Shown here piece by piece: positions 8,410 to 16,663 of a stretch of 40,863 bases of DNA (its first letter is position 1; every line of letters begins with the position of its first letter). Origin of the DNA: Pseudomonas migulae NBRC 103157 (GTDB lineage Bacteria > Pseudomonadota > Gammaproteobacteria > Pseudomonadales > Pseudomonadaceae). The stretch covers positions 1 to 40,863 of the forward strand of contig NZ_BDAG01000052.1 in the NCBI RefSeq assembly GCF_002091715.1, read 5' to 3'. The position numbers and the translations under genes are program-made. Below the pieces are notes generated by a model. The model made no database searches, was not told where the DNA came from, and saw only the letters and a list, made by a program, of their open reading frames with translations.

Positions 8410-9639
8410 ATGGCTGTGGGATTGCGGCTGGCGCTGGCCGTCGGGCTGTTGGCCCTGAGCTCGCCCGTGTGGGCGGCGAAGAAGGTCGATCTGGATTACC
8501 ACGTGCGCCTGTTGCCGCAAAGCGATCAGGCTGAAGTGCGCCTGACCCTGGCCCAGGGATCGGCGGTGCGCAGCCTGGATTTCGACCTCGGCGACGGCAG
8601 CGACTACAGCGACTTCAAGGCCGACGGCCAATGGCAGCTCACGCCGGGTAAACCGGCCCGTGGTGTCTGGCGCCCGGCCGCCGACAAGGCCAGCCTGACT
8701 TACCGTGTGCGCATCAGCCATGGCCGCAAGAAGGGCAGCTTCGACACGCGCATGACGCCGGGTTGGGCATTGATGCGTGGCGACGATCTGGTGCCTGCCG
8801 CCAAACTCGATCAGCAGGATGGCATCGAGCTGGTTTCACGCCTGGAATTCGAATTGCCCTCCGGCTGGAAAAGCGTCGAAACCGCCTGGCCACGGATCGG
8901 CAAGAACAAGTTCCGCATCGATAACGTCTCCCGCCTGTTCGACCGGCCTACCGGCTGGATGCTTGCCGGCCAGCTCGGCACACGCCGCACCCGATTGGGG
9001 GAAACCGAAGTCACCGTCGCCTCGCCCCAAGGCCAGGGCATGCGCCGCATGGACGTGCTGACGCTGCTGACGTTCGTCTGGCCGCAGGTGCAGGACGTGT
9101 TCCCGCGTCATCCCGCCAAGTTGCTGATTGTCGGTGCCAACGACCCGATGTGGCGGGGCAGCCTGGCCGCACGCGAGTCGATCTATCTGAATACGCGTCT
9201 GCCTCTGGTCAGCGAAAGCGGCAGCAGTGCGCTGGTGCGTGAATTGGTCCAGGTGCTCGGGCGCGTCAATGACAAGCAGCGCAGTGACTGGATCAGCGAA
9301 GGGCTCGCCGAGTATTACGCGATCGAACTGGTGCGCCGCGCCGGGGGGATGAGTGATGAGCGGTATGAAAGTCTGCAGCAGAAGCTGGCCAAAGAGGGCC
9401 AGAAGGTCACGACCTTGCGTGGTGAGCAGGTCAGCCCCGCGCAGATCGGTAAAGCGGTCTTGTTGCTGAGAGAGCTGGATCAGGAAATTCGTATTAAAAC
9501 CCGCAACAAGCGATCGCTGGATGATGTGTTGCGTGGGGCGATGCATCTGGAGAGTGTGGATACCAAGGCGTTTGTTCAACTGGCCGAGAGTGTTATTGGC
9601 GAGTCTTCCAAGGTCCTCGATAGCGGGTTGCTTCAGTAA
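8410..9639 (+). CDS. Exported protein resembling an inactivated gluzincin peptidase
   Basis: A 409-residue protein with a signal peptide (MAVGLRLALAVGLLALSSPVWA, cleaved near residue 22). The middle looks like a beta-rich domain. The C-terminal part has the layout of gluzincin metallopeptidases (M1/M61-like): RELVQ at 277-281 where HExxH would be expected, and WISEGLAEYYA at 294-304, the usual W-x-x-EG-x-AEYY motif. Both zinc-binding histidines are absent, so catalysis by the usual mechanism is unlikely. ATG 8410 is chosen because AGGAG ends 5 bases upstream; a GTG two codons earlier overlaps that site. It follows ycgN closely. No function is known to me for this protein. Confidence 0.8.
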   Translation: MAVGLRLALAVGLLALSSPVWAAKKVDLDYHVRLLPQSDQAEVRLTLAQGSAVRSLDFDLGDGSDYSDFKADGQWQLTPGKPARGVWRPAADKASLTYRVRISHGRKKGSFDTRMTPGWALMRGDDLVPAAKLDQQDGIELVSRLEFELPSGWKSVETAWPRIGKNKFRIDNVSRLFDRPTGWMLAGQLGTRRTRLGETEVTVASPQGQGMRRMDVLTLLTFVWPQVQDVFPRHPAKLLIVGANDPMWRGSLAARESIYLNTRLPLVSESGSSALVRELVQVLGRVNDKQRSDWISEGLAEYYAIELVRRAGGMSDERYESLQQKLAKEGQKVTTLRGEQVSPAQIGKAVLLLRELDQEIRIKTRNKRSLDDVLRGAMHLESVDTKAFVQLAESVIGESSKVLDSGLLQ

Positions 9640-9647
9640 TACCGCAA

Positions 9648-9710
9648 TCGCCGGCAGGCCGGCTCCTACAGGGGAACGCATTTCAACAATAGGAGCCGGC
9701 TTGCCGGCGA
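9648..9710. repeat. Short palindromic repeat (class B variant, CCGGC core)
   Basis: Inverted arms TCGCCGGC.GGCCGGCTCCTA and TAGGAGCCGGCTTGCCGGCGA surround a spacer of about 21 bases. It belongs with the TAGGAGCCGGC type repeats at 31258 and 35335. It lies between convergent genes. Confidence 0.85.
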
Positions 9711-9741
9711 AGGGGCCCTGAGCCTCAACCCATCTTCTGGA

Positions 9742-10119
9742 TCAAACCCCGGCTTTAGGCGACTTCAGCGAATCATTCCCGGTGACGGTCGCGGTTTTGG
9801 TCGCCGCCTCGGCATTCGCCTTCAGCCGACCCAACTCTTCCCCGGCACGTTCGATTTTCGCCCGCACGTTGTTCATGTCCTGACGGCTCTTTTCCAGCAG
9901 GCTCTTGGCCGAACTGTGGCCGGTAATGCCACGGGCCAGCGCCACGCCGCCGATGGCCACCTGGATCAATCCGAATACACCGCCGCGACGCAGGCCTTTG
10001 CCGACCATGACCACGCCACCGGCTAGAGAGCCGATGCGCTCCCAACCCTGAACGTTCTGATCGGAATGGGTCTGGAACGGGGTGGATTCGATGCGCTCTA
10101 CGCGTTTGAGTTCGCTCAT
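9742..10119 (-). CDS. DUF2892 family small protein
   Basis: A 125-residue protein. The central glycine-rich, hydrophobic stretch (about 29-69, with two weak membrane-like segments and the closing LARGITGHSSAKSLL) matches the DUF2892 / YgaP transmembrane type. The C-terminal third (70-115) is predicted to be a charged helix with heptad-like spacing, possibly a short coiled coil. AGGAGA lies 6 bases before the ATG. The function is unknown. Confidence 0.78.
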   Translation of the reverse strand: MSELKRVERIESTPFQTHSDQNVQGWERIGSLAGGVVMVGKGLRRGGVFGLIQVAIGGVALARGITGHSSAKSLLEKSRQDMNNVRAKIERAGEELGRLKANAEAATKTATVTGNDSLKSPKAGV

Positions 10120-10211
10120 GATCTGTCTCCTGGCGGGAATGACTGCTTCAAGAATAGATAATTAAGCTGACTGCCGAGGCGGGCGGCTTGTTCCATCGGA
10201 TGTGTGTCGAT

Positions 10212-10682
10212 TCAGCGGAATTTCGGGCCGGAGCGGGTGTTGAGTCCCTTGGCCATGCGGTCATAGAGCACGACGTTGACCGTGGCGGCGAGGTTCATGC
10301 AACCGGTGGTCGGGATGTAGACGACGTCTTCGCACCAGTCGCGAATCTCTTTATCCAGCGAACCGTCTTCCGGGCCGAAGATGTAGAGCGCGCGATCCGG
10401 GTGGGTGTATTCCGGCAGCGAGCGGGCACCCTCGACCAGTTCCACAGCGACCGGTACGCAGCCCAACGGCAGGATTTTTTTCAGGTCGTCGATGCCGATC
10501 AGCGGGATGTCGTAGTGGACGCGCTTGGTGTCGGTGACGAAGTCGGCGGCGCGGTCATAACGCTTGCCGGTGTAGAACACGGACGCCACGTTGTAGCAGC
10601 CGGCGGCGCGCATGACCGAGCCGACGTTTTCCGGTGATTTGGGGTTGAACAAACCAATGCAGCTGTACCGTTTGTCTGCCAC
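10212..10682 (-). CDS. SpoU/TrmH-type RNA 2'-O-methyltransferase
   Basis: A 156-residue SPOUT methyltransferase that lacks extra domains. Motif 1 is SPENVGSVMRAAGCYNV (near 16-32), motif 2 is ALYIFGPEDGSLDKEI (near 98-113), and motif 3 is YIPTTGCMNLAATVNVVLYD (near 122-141), which forms the knotted SAM site. The asparagine and arginine expected for 2'-O-ribose methylation are present. The size is close to TrmL, but the sequence differs enough that the RNA target is left open. The start is GTG 10682 with a weak AAGG site upstream; no ATG fits the conserved opening. Confidence 0.85.
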   Translation of the reverse strand: MADKRYSCIGLFNPKSPENVGSVMRAAGCYNVASVFYTGKRYDRAADFVTDTKRVHYDIPLIGIDDLKKILPLGCVPVAVELVEGARSLPEYTHPDRALYIFGPEDGSLDKEIRDWCEDVVYIPTTGCMNLAATVNVVLYDRMAKGLNTRSGPKFR

Positions 10683-10770
10683 GAGCGGGGTGCCTTCGGG
10701 GAAAAAACGGCGATTATACGGGGATTGGGGGAGGGGGTGTCTGGTTTGAGATTGGTGGTGTCTGGGCTAC

Positions 10771-10872
10771 CGCTTTCGTGAGCAAGCCCGCTCCCACATT
10801 TGATCGCGGTCGTACACATAACCTGTGTTCACTGAAGATCGAATGTGGGAGCGGGCTTGCTCGCGAAGAGGC
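10771..10872. repeat. REP pair (class A) with structured spacer, copy 1
   Basis: Two inverted REP cores enclose a spacer of about 45 bases that contains CGTCGTACAC, a TGTGT repeat and GAAGATC. The spacer holds its own dyad (ACAC/GTGT). A second REP pair with a clearly related spacer lies at 19383-19480, whereas the other class A pairs here have unrelated spacers. Confidence 0.88.
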
Positions 10873-10890
10873 CGGGTCAGTCGCTGAAGA

Positions 10891-11262
10891 CTATTCGTCT
10901 TTCTTCATCAAACCGGCCAACGCCGCAAACGGGTTATGCGTCGCCTTGGCAATCTTCGGCGTGCTCAACGAGCCCTCATCGAAATACTGCTGATCGGTGT
11001 ACCGCGAGTGCTCATTGTCATGGCAATACAGGCACAACAGTTCCCAGTTCGATCCATCCTGCGGATTGTTGTCGTGGTTGTGGTCGCGGTGGTGCACGGT
11101 CAGTTCGCTCAGGCGCTTGCCGGAAAACTCGCGGGCGCAGCGGCCGCACACGTGCGGGTACATTTTCAGGGCTTTGTCGCGGTAACCCATTTCCTTGTCG
11201 CGCTGGTTGTCGGCGAGGATGCGGTCCAGCTTCGAGGTGTTGGTCGGCGTTGACGAACTCAT
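10891..11262 (-). CDS. yajD: YajD family HNH nuclease
   Basis: A 123-residue protein with one HNH domain: C-GRCAREF near 39-45 and CLYCHDNEH near 77-85 supply four zinc-binding cysteines, and LTVHHRDHNHDNNP (near 54-67) is the HH core. The DNHDNNPxD-like loop and length fit E. coli YajD. HNH enzymes of this kind nick or cut DNA, but no role for YajD is established. AAAGGTGA precedes the ATG. It is downstream of the spermidine-synthase-like gene on the same strand, 48 bases away, and may share its transcript. Confidence 0.9.
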   Translation of the reverse strand: MSSSTPTNTSKLDRILADNQRDKEMGYRDKALKMYPHVCGRCAREFSGKRLSELTVHHRDHNHDNNPQDGSNWELLCLYCHDNEHSRYTDQQYFDEGSLSTPKIAKATHNPFAALAGLMKKDE

Positions 11263-11310
11263 GGGTTCACCTTTGTAAAAGACTAATGACGGTTATGTAC
11301 GAAGTTTAGC

Positions 11311-11997
11311 TCAGCCCTTGAGCTTCTCGGCAATCCAGATGGTGTGGCGGGTGCCCTTGTTGCCATGGGCGAAGACCTGGACTTCCTCGGCCTTGAAGCC
11401 GGCTTTCTTCAGTTTGTCGGAAAACTGCTTGTCGGCGCTGGCCGACCAGACGGCCAACACGCCTTTTGGCCGCAGGGCTTTGGCGCAGGCGCCAAGGCCG
11501 CCGGCGGAGTAGAGCCAGCTATTGGCCCTCTGGGTCAGGCCTTCGGGGCCATTGTCGACGTCAAGCATGATCGCGTCGAAACCTTGCGGCTCGGCTTGCA
11601 GCACCTTGGCCACGTCTTCCATGCGGATCACCGTGCGCTTATCAAGCAACGGGTTGCCGGATTTCTCGCCCAATGGCCCGCGATTCCACTCAACCACGCC
11701 GGGCACCAGTTCAGCGACCACCACTTCTGCGGACTTGCCCAAATGCTTGAGGGCCGAGGCGAGGGTGAAACCCATGCCCAGGCCACCGATCAGCACCCGC
11801 GAATTCGGCCGTCCAGCCACTTTGCGGCACGGAATTTCTGCCAATGCATCTTCGGAGCCATGCATGCGGGTGTTCATCAGCTGTCCGCCGTCGCCGCCCT
11901 GGATCTTGATGACGAAATCCTCACCGTATTCGAACAGGCACAGGGCACCGCCGTTTTCAGGGATGGGGGCGGTGTCGAGCAGAACGAAACGTTTCAT
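11311..11997 (-). CDS. Spermidine synthase-like methyltransferase-fold protein
   Basis: A 228-residue protein with the Rossmann domain of the spermidine synthase family. The nucleotide loop is VLIGGLGMGFTLA (68-80), the ribose-binding acid is in VVVAELVPGVVEW (92-104), and a further acidic motif is AIMLDVDNGPEG (142-153). The GGGDG loop and the catalytic Asp region of true SpeE are changed, and the N-terminal beta domain is reduced to about 40 residues, so spermidine synthesis is doubtful. It may be a methyltransferase or a non-catalytic relative. ATG 11997 gives MKRFVLLDTA, with AGAGAG upstream; an in-frame upstream extension lacks family likeness. It is divergent from the small exported protein at 12090. 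Confidence 0.82.
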   Translation of the reverse strand: MKRFVLLDTAPIPENGGALCLFEYGEDFVIKIQGGDGGQLMNTRMHGSEDALAEIPCRKVAGRPNSRVLIGGLGMGFTLASALKHLGKSAEVVVAELVPGVVEWNRGPLGEKSGNPLLDKRTVIRMEDVAKVLQAEPQGFDAIMLDVDNGPEGLTQRANSWLYSAGGLGACAKALRPKGVLAVWSASADKQFSDKLKKAGFKAEEVQVFAHGNKGTRHTIWIAEKLKG

Positions 11998-12089
11998 GGG
12001 GCTCTCTTGAGAAGGATGGGCAGAGGGGAGGCAAACGAACGCAGTTGGGAGTAGCCTGCAAACAGACAACAAGGCTAACGGAGCCATTG

Positions 12090-12380
12090 ATGAAGCGCAC
12101 CATTCTAACGGTCATTGCCTTGGCCGCGCTCTCGATAACTGCAGTGCAGGCCCAGCAGTTGCAAACGATTCCGACCAGCCCGGCGCCGCTGCCCGGTTCA
12201 CCCGGCACCGCGACACCGACCCCGTACCCGCAGATCACCCCCAACAGCGTGCCCAAGGCCGGGCCCGGCAGTGGCGGGCCGCCGCTGTTGCCACCGATCG
12301 AAGTGCCCAGCCCGCCCAAGGACCAGCCCTTGCCGGGGTTGGAGGATAACCGCACGAAGATCAAGTCGCCGGGCGGTTAG
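12090..12380 (+). CDS. Small proline-rich exported protein
   Basis: A 96-residue protein with a signal peptide (MKRTILTVIALAALSITAVQAQ, probable cleavage after residue 21). The mature part is dominated by proline, glycine, serine and threonine, with no cysteine, so it is probably extended and periplasmic rather than a lipoprotein. GGAG lies 7 bases before ATG 12090. It ends 4 bases inside the end of the convergent cyclic-nucleotide-binding gene. I do not recognise a family beyond similar short pseudomonad proteins. Confidence 0.72.
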   Translation: MKRTILTVIALAALSITAVQAQQLQTIPTSPAPLPGSPGTATPTPYPQITPNSVPKAGPGSGGPPLLPPIEVPSPPKDQPLPGLEDNRTKIKSPGG

Positions 12381-12850
12381 ACCTGTTGCGAGAGCAGTTG
12401 CCCGTCGGCCATGCGCAGACGTTTGGACAGCGAAACGGCAAGGGCGCGGATGATCTTGGCGGCGATTTTCGGCGCGTCGTTGAGCATTTTTTCCAGCGAG
12501 TCCTTGCCCAGGTTCAGCAGCTGGCAATTGCTCGCCGCCACGCAACTGGCGGAACGTCGCTCGCCATCAAGCACGGCCATTTCGCCGAATGCGCGACCGC
12601 TGCGCAAGGTGGCCATGGTCACCCGTTGCCCGTCGCTGTTGGTTTTCTGCACCGCCACCTGGCCGGTGTGGATGATGCACATGAAGCTGCCGGCATCGCC
12701 TTCGTGGAAAATCTCTTCGCCTTCGGCCACGGTGCTGATGCTGAAGTAGCCTGAGGCCGCAGCGAAGTCGGCGGGCAGCAGTTGATCGAACAGGCCGCAG
12801 TCCATCAGCCAGTCACGGATTTCGTTGTTTAACAGGGTCGGTTCTGACAT
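12377..12850 (-). CDS. Stand-alone cyclic nucleotide-binding domain protein
   Basis: A 157-residue protein that is almost wholly one cNMP-binding beta-roll. EGEEIFHEGDAGSFMCIIHTG (near 43-63) is the first conserved half, and GRAFGEMAVLDGERRSASCVA (near 84-104) is the phosphate-binding cassette, with the E and RR positions that contact the cyclic phosphate. It has no DNA-binding helix-turn-helix after the roll, only about 40 residues of helix, so it is not a Crp-like activator. It may bind a cyclic nucleotide and act on a partner. ATG 12850 has a weak binding site. Its 3' end overlaps the end of the convergent gene by 4 bases. Confidence 0.85.
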   Translation of the reverse strand: MSEPTLLNNEIRDWLMDCGLFDQLLPADFAAASGYFSISTVAEGEEIFHEGDAGSFMCIIHTGQVAVQKTNSDGQRVTMATLRSGRAFGEMAVLDGERRSASCVAASNCQLLNLGKDSLEKMLNDAPKIAAKIIRALAVSLSKRLRMADGQLLSQQV

Positions 12851-12910
12851 GTCGTCACGGTCTTTTTTCTTGTGTCTGGTTCCGGTTTTTCGGGATGTCC
12901 TCAATCCCTT

Positions 12911-12999
12911 GCGGGAGCGGGCTTGCTCGCGAAGGCGGTGGAACAGCCAACATTGATGTTGAATGTGCTGGCCTCTTCGCGAGCAAGCCCGCTCCCACA
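12911..12999. repeat. REP pair (class A)
   Basis: Inverted REP cores at about 12911-12936 and 12974-12999, with an unrelated spacer that carries a partial dyad (AACATT/AATGT). It lies between two minus-strand genes, downstream of ptrB. Confidence 0.9.
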
Positions 13000-13062
13000 T
13001 TGGAATTGTGTGGGAGTAGACCCGGTGTCTGGTCTTAAGACCGACATGTCAGGCCAAGTTCC

Positions 13063-15117
13063 TCAGGCAATCCCCAAAACCTCGAAAACAAATGCGTATT
13101 CGAGTGCTACGTCACGTAATCCCTGATAACGACCGCTCATCCCGCCATGCCCGGCGCCCAGTTCGGTCTTGAGCAGCAGCGGGTTGGTGTCGGTTTTGGT
13201 TGCGCGCAATTTCGCTACCCACTTCGCCGCTTCCCAATACTGCACGCGACTGTCGTTGTAGCCGGCGATTACCAACGTCGCCGGATAAGCCTGTGCAGTG
13301 ACGTTTTCGTACGGGGCATAGGCCTTGATCCGATCATAAACGTCCGGCTCTTCAGGATTGCCCCACTCGTCGTATTCGGTAACGGTCAACGGCAGATCCG
13401 GGTCGAGCATGGTGTTCAGCACGTCGACGAACGGCACTTCGGCAATGGCCGCGCCGAACAGCTCCGGACGCATGTTGAGCACCGCGCCAATCAGCAAACC
13501 GCCAGCACTGCCACCGCTGATCGCCAGTTGCTTTGAGGTGGTGAAGCCGTTGGCGATCAGGTGCTCGGCACAGGCGATGAAGTCGCTGAAGGTGTTGTGC
13601 TTGTGTTCCTGTTTGCCGGCGCGATACCAGGCTTCACCCAGTTCGCCGCCGCCACGCACGTGGGCGATGGCAAACGCCACGCCGCGATCCAGCAGACTCA
13701 GGCGCGCATGAGAGAACCACGGGTCGAGGCTTTCGCCGTAGGCGCCGTAGCCGTACAGATAAAGTGGCGTCGGCTTACCAAGGGCTTCGCGTTTGACGAC
13801 CAGGCTGATCGGCACTTGCGTACCGTCCGGCGCTGTCGCCCACAGGCGCTGGCTGACGTAGGCGTCGGCGTCGAACGGGCCGAGCACCGGGGTTTCCTTC
13901 AACACTTTCTGTTCGCCGCTGACCAGTTCCAGTTGGCGGATCTGCGCCGGACGGTTCAGCGCTTCGTAACGCAAGCGGATGCGGTCGCTGACAAATTCCA
14001 GGCTGTTTTGCACGTGCAGGCTGTAGGCCGCATCCGGCAACTGCACGCGGTAGCTCGGCAAGCCTTGCGGGTGGACTTCGATGATCGGCAAGCCACCTTC
14101 ACGCAGGCTGAGGCTCATGGCTCCGGCGTTGAGGCTCATGCCGTCGATCATCGTGGTGTCGCTGTGGGGGATCAGGTTCTGCCAGTCGGCTTCCGTCGGT
14201 GCGATGCCGGTGTCGACAGCCGTGTACAAGGCAAAGTTGATGCCGTCGCGGTTGGTGCGAATGAACCAGGTCCATTGGCCATCGAGGGCGCCGTGATCAA
14301 CGTCGTACTCATGGTCTTCAACCCTCGGCGCGATGCAGGTAAACGCCTGTTGCGGCTGGCACGCGTCGAGTACCCAGACTTCGCTGGTGGTCTTGCTGCC
14401 CAGCGCCAGCAGCAATTGCTGCTCCGAACTCGAGCGATAGCAATGCATGAAGAAGCGGCCGTCCGTCTCGTGGAACACTTCTTCGGCCGCCGTGCCGTCC
14501 AGTCGGTAGCGGAACAGTTTGTGCGGGCGGTGGGTGTCGTCCAGTTCGCCGAAGAACAGCGTCAGGCTGTCATTGGCCCAGGTCATGCTGCCGTCGCAGT
14601 CCGCGAATTCCAGTTCGCTGACGCGGCCGCTGGATAATTCCTTCACGAACAGGGTGTAAATCTCATCGCCCGTGGAGTCGATGCTGTAGGCGAGACGCTG
14701 ATGGTCCGGGCTGATGCTGAACGCACCCAAGGAAAAGAAACCGCCGTTGGCCAGTTCGTTCGGGTCCAGCAGCAGTTGTTCGTGGGCTTCATCGAGCTGC
14801 AGGCTGTCATCGGCCGGACGCGGGCAGCGGTAGTGTCGGGCGTATTCGTCACCGGCCGTGGTGCGCGTGTAATACAGATACGGGCCCCACGGGGAGGGCA
14901 GCGACAGGTCGGTTTCGAGAATCCGGCCCTTGATCTCTTCGAACAGGGTTTCGCGCAGCCCTGCCTGATCGGCGGTTTGCGCTTCCTGGTAGCTGTTTTC
15001 AGCCTTGAGGTAATCGAGCACCGCGTCGGTGTCGCGTTCCTGCAGCCAGGCATACGGGTCAGGACCTTCAGCCTTGCGGGCAATCGGGGCGCTGGTGATG
15101 TTGGCGGATACGGGCAT
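13063..15117 (-). CDS. ptrB: Oligopeptidase B (S9 family serine peptidase)
   Basis: A cytoplasmic serine peptidase of 684 residues that cuts short peptides after Lys or Arg. The first 400 residues form the beta-propeller that limits substrate size. The C-terminal alpha/beta-hydrolase domain carries the triad: S537 in GGSAGGLL, D622 in YNDSRVQYWEA and H657 in GAGHGG. The stretch YGYGAYGES and the following AHVRGGGELGEAWYRAGK are characteristic of oligopeptidase B and prolyl oligopeptidases. The length agrees with the family (about 680-690). ATG 15117 begins MPVSANITSAP. No signal peptide is present. Confidence 0.94.
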   Translation of the reverse strand: MPVSANITSAPIARKAEGPDPYAWLQERDTDAVLDYLKAENSYQEAQTADQAGLRETLFEEIKGRILETDLSLPSPWGPYLYYTRTTAGDEYARHYRCPRPADDSLQLDEAHEQLLLDPNELANGGFFSLGAFSISPDHQRLAYSIDSTGDEIYTLFVKELSSGRVSELEFADCDGSMTWANDSLTLFFGELDDTHRPHKLFRYRLDGTAAEEVFHETDGRFFMHCYRSSSEQQLLLALGSKTTSEVWVLDACQPQQAFTCIAPRVEDHEYDVDHGALDGQWTWFIRTNRDGINFALYTAVDTGIAPTEADWQNLIPHSDTTMIDGMSLNAGAMSLSLREGGLPIIEVHPQGLPSYRVQLPDAAYSLHVQNSLEFVSDRIRLRYEALNRPAQIRQLELVSGEQKVLKETPVLGPFDADAYVSQRLWATAPDGTQVPISLVVKREALGKPTPLYLYGYGAYGESLDPWFSHARLSLLDRGVAFAIAHVRGGGELGEAWYRAGKQEHKHNTFSDFIACAEHLIANGFTTSKQLAISGGSAGGLLIGAVLNMRPELFGAAIAEVPFVDVLNTMLDPDLPLTVTEYDEWGNPEEPDVYDRIKAYAPYENVTAQAYPATLVIAGYNDSRVQYWEAAKWVAKLRATKTDTNPLLLKTELGAGHGGMSGRYQGLRDVALEYAFVFEVLGIA

Positions 15118-15191
15118 GAAGGGCTCTCGGACGATGTACGGAATTGGGGCTTCGCAGGGTGCAGGAAAAATCCTGATGCCTTACACAGTTC

Positions 15192-15264
15192 CCTGTGGGA
15201 GCGGCGCATTCAACATTTCTGTTGTCTGACCCGCCGCTTTCGCGAGCGGGCCCGCTCCCACAGG
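15192..15264. repeat. Degenerate REP pair (class A)
   Basis: Outer arms CCTGTGGGAGCGG (15192-15204) and CCGCTCCCACAGG (15252-15264) are exact reverse complements, but the left REP core is truncated and the right one is altered (TTCGCGAGCGGGCCCGC). It sits between the divergent ptrB and the membrane protein gene. Confidence 0.82.
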
Positions 15265-15347
15265 TCCGGAGTGTTGACCGACTGGCATTGGGACAAGCCT
15301 GATGTGCGAAAAGTCGTTACTATAAGCGCCTCTTTGCCTGCCTTGCC

Positions 15348-15845
15348 ATGGACACCATGACCGAGAACGACTATCTGATCGCTTGGGGCCTCTACGCCTT
15401 CGCCGCTTTAGGCTGCCTGTTGGTCTGGATGCGCATGACCCGCTGGATGTGGCGCTGGCTGCGCGAGCCGTTGCGGCTGCTGGTCGCCGTGTTGCTGTTC
15501 AGTCCGACGATCATCGATCCGGTGAAGGAAAAGGTCGCCCCTGCCATCGCCATTACCGCCCTGGACCTCGCGTTCAAGGTGGGCAACAACGCTTGGCGGG
15601 CGGTCTCCGACCTGCTCATGTACGGCATGATCGCCTTCGGCATTTATCTGGTGTTCGTCGCGATCCGCTTCCCGATCGAACGTGCCGCCAATGCGCGCAA
15701 GGAACGGACGGCGGCTGCCAAGGCGGCGGCCAAGGCCGACGATCCTGAAGAGGATCATCCCTTCGGCGGTGCCGGTGATGACCGTTATGGTCGCCCGCCG
15801 GTCCCGAACAACCCTCAGCGTATGCGCGTAGAACCGCGTTTGTAA
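15348..15845 (+). CDS. Small inner-membrane protein of unknown function
   Basis: A 165-residue protein with three likely membrane helices (about 10-28, 41-57 and 88-108) and a charged, alanine- and proline-rich cytoplasmic tail (110-165). The tail has an AAAKAAAKADDPEEDHPF segment. I do not recognise a named family. Two in-frame ATGs (15348 and 15357) are possible; neither has a strong binding site. It lies 30 bases upstream of the glutamine amidotransferase gene, so the three genes 15348-17206 probably form one operon. Confidence 0.75.
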   Translation: MDTMTENDYLIAWGLYAFAALGCLLVWMRMTRWMWRWLREPLRLLVAVLLFSPTIIDPVKEKVAPAIAITALDLAFKVGNNAWRAVSDLLMYGMIAFGIYLVFVAIRFPIERAANARKERTAAAKAAAKADDPEEDHPFGGAGDDRYGRPPVPNNPQRMRVEPRL

Positions 15846-15875
15846 CCTTGCCCCTGCCTTACAGAGAGTCCGAGC

Positions 15876-16652
15876 ATGTGTGAGTTATTGGGCATGAGCG
15901 CCAATGTGCCGACCGATATCGTGTTCAGCTTCACCGGGCTGATGCAGCGCGGCGGCCGTACCGGTCCGCACCGTGACGGTTGGGGCATCGCGTTCTATGA
16001 GGGCCGTGGCCTGCGGTTGTTCCAGGACCCGGCGGCCAGCAGTGAGTCGGAAGTCGCGAACCTGGTGCAGCGCTATCCGATCAAGAGCGAGGTGGTGATC
16101 GGGCACATCCGCCAGGCCAACGTCGGCAAGGTCTGCCTGTCCAACACCCATCCGTTCGTGCGCGAGCTGTGGGGGCGCAACTGGTGTTTCGCCCACAACG
16201 GCCAGCTCGCGGATTTTCAAGCGATCACAAGCTTTTACCGCCCGGTCGGCGATACCGACAGCGAAGCGGCCTTTTGCGATTTGCTCAATCGTGTACGCGC
16301 AGCGTTTCCGGAACCGGTAGAGATCGAAGCGCTTTTGCCCGATCTGGTGGCCGCCTGCGCCGAATACCGCAGCAAAGGTGTGTTCAATTGCCTGCTCAGC
16401 GATGGCGATTGGCTGTTCTGTTACTGCTCGACCAAACTGGCGCAGATTACCCGCCGTGCACCGTTCGGCCCGGCGCGCTTGAAAGATGTCGATGTGATCG
16501 TCGACTTCCAGGCCGAAACCACGCCCAACGATGTGGTCACGGTGATCGCCACCGAACCCCTGACCGAAAACGAAACCTGGACCCGCTACGAACCGGGCCA
16601 ATGGAGCCTGTGGCGACGCGGTGAATGCGTCAGCCAGGGCATGACTGAATAA
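15876..16652 (+). CDS. yafJ: Class II glutamine amidotransferase (YafJ type)
   Basis: A 258-residue protein with an N-terminal-nucleophile amidotransferase domain: MCELLGMSA puts the nucleophile Cys at position 2, exposed after removal of Met. Further motifs are GPHRDGWGIAFY (near 30), GHIRQANVG (near 76) and FAHNGQLADF (near 106), which bind glutamine and form the oxyanion hole. The length and motifs match YafJ; no synthase domain is attached, so the acceptor of the released ammonia is unknown. AGAGAG precedes the ATG. It is followed after 11 bases by the DUF2937 gene. Confidence 0.9.
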   Translation: MCELLGMSANVPTDIVFSFTGLMQRGGRTGPHRDGWGIAFYEGRGLRLFQDPAASSESEVANLVQRYPIKSEVVIGHIRQANVGKVCLSNTHPFVRELWGRNWCFAHNGQLADFQAITSFYRPVGDTDSEAAFCDLLNRVRAAFPEPVEIEALLPDLVAACAEYRSKGVFNCLLSDGDWLFCYCSTKLAQITRRAPFGPARLKDVDVIVDFQAETTPNDVVTVIATEPLTENETWTRYEPGQWSLWRRGECVSQGMTE

Positions 16653-16663
16653 AGGACGCTCCC

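Noticed and set aside
10778..10993. Open frame reading FDRGRTHNLC across a REP pair
   Set aside because: It is translation of the repeat itself; a similar frame appears at the other copy near 19400.
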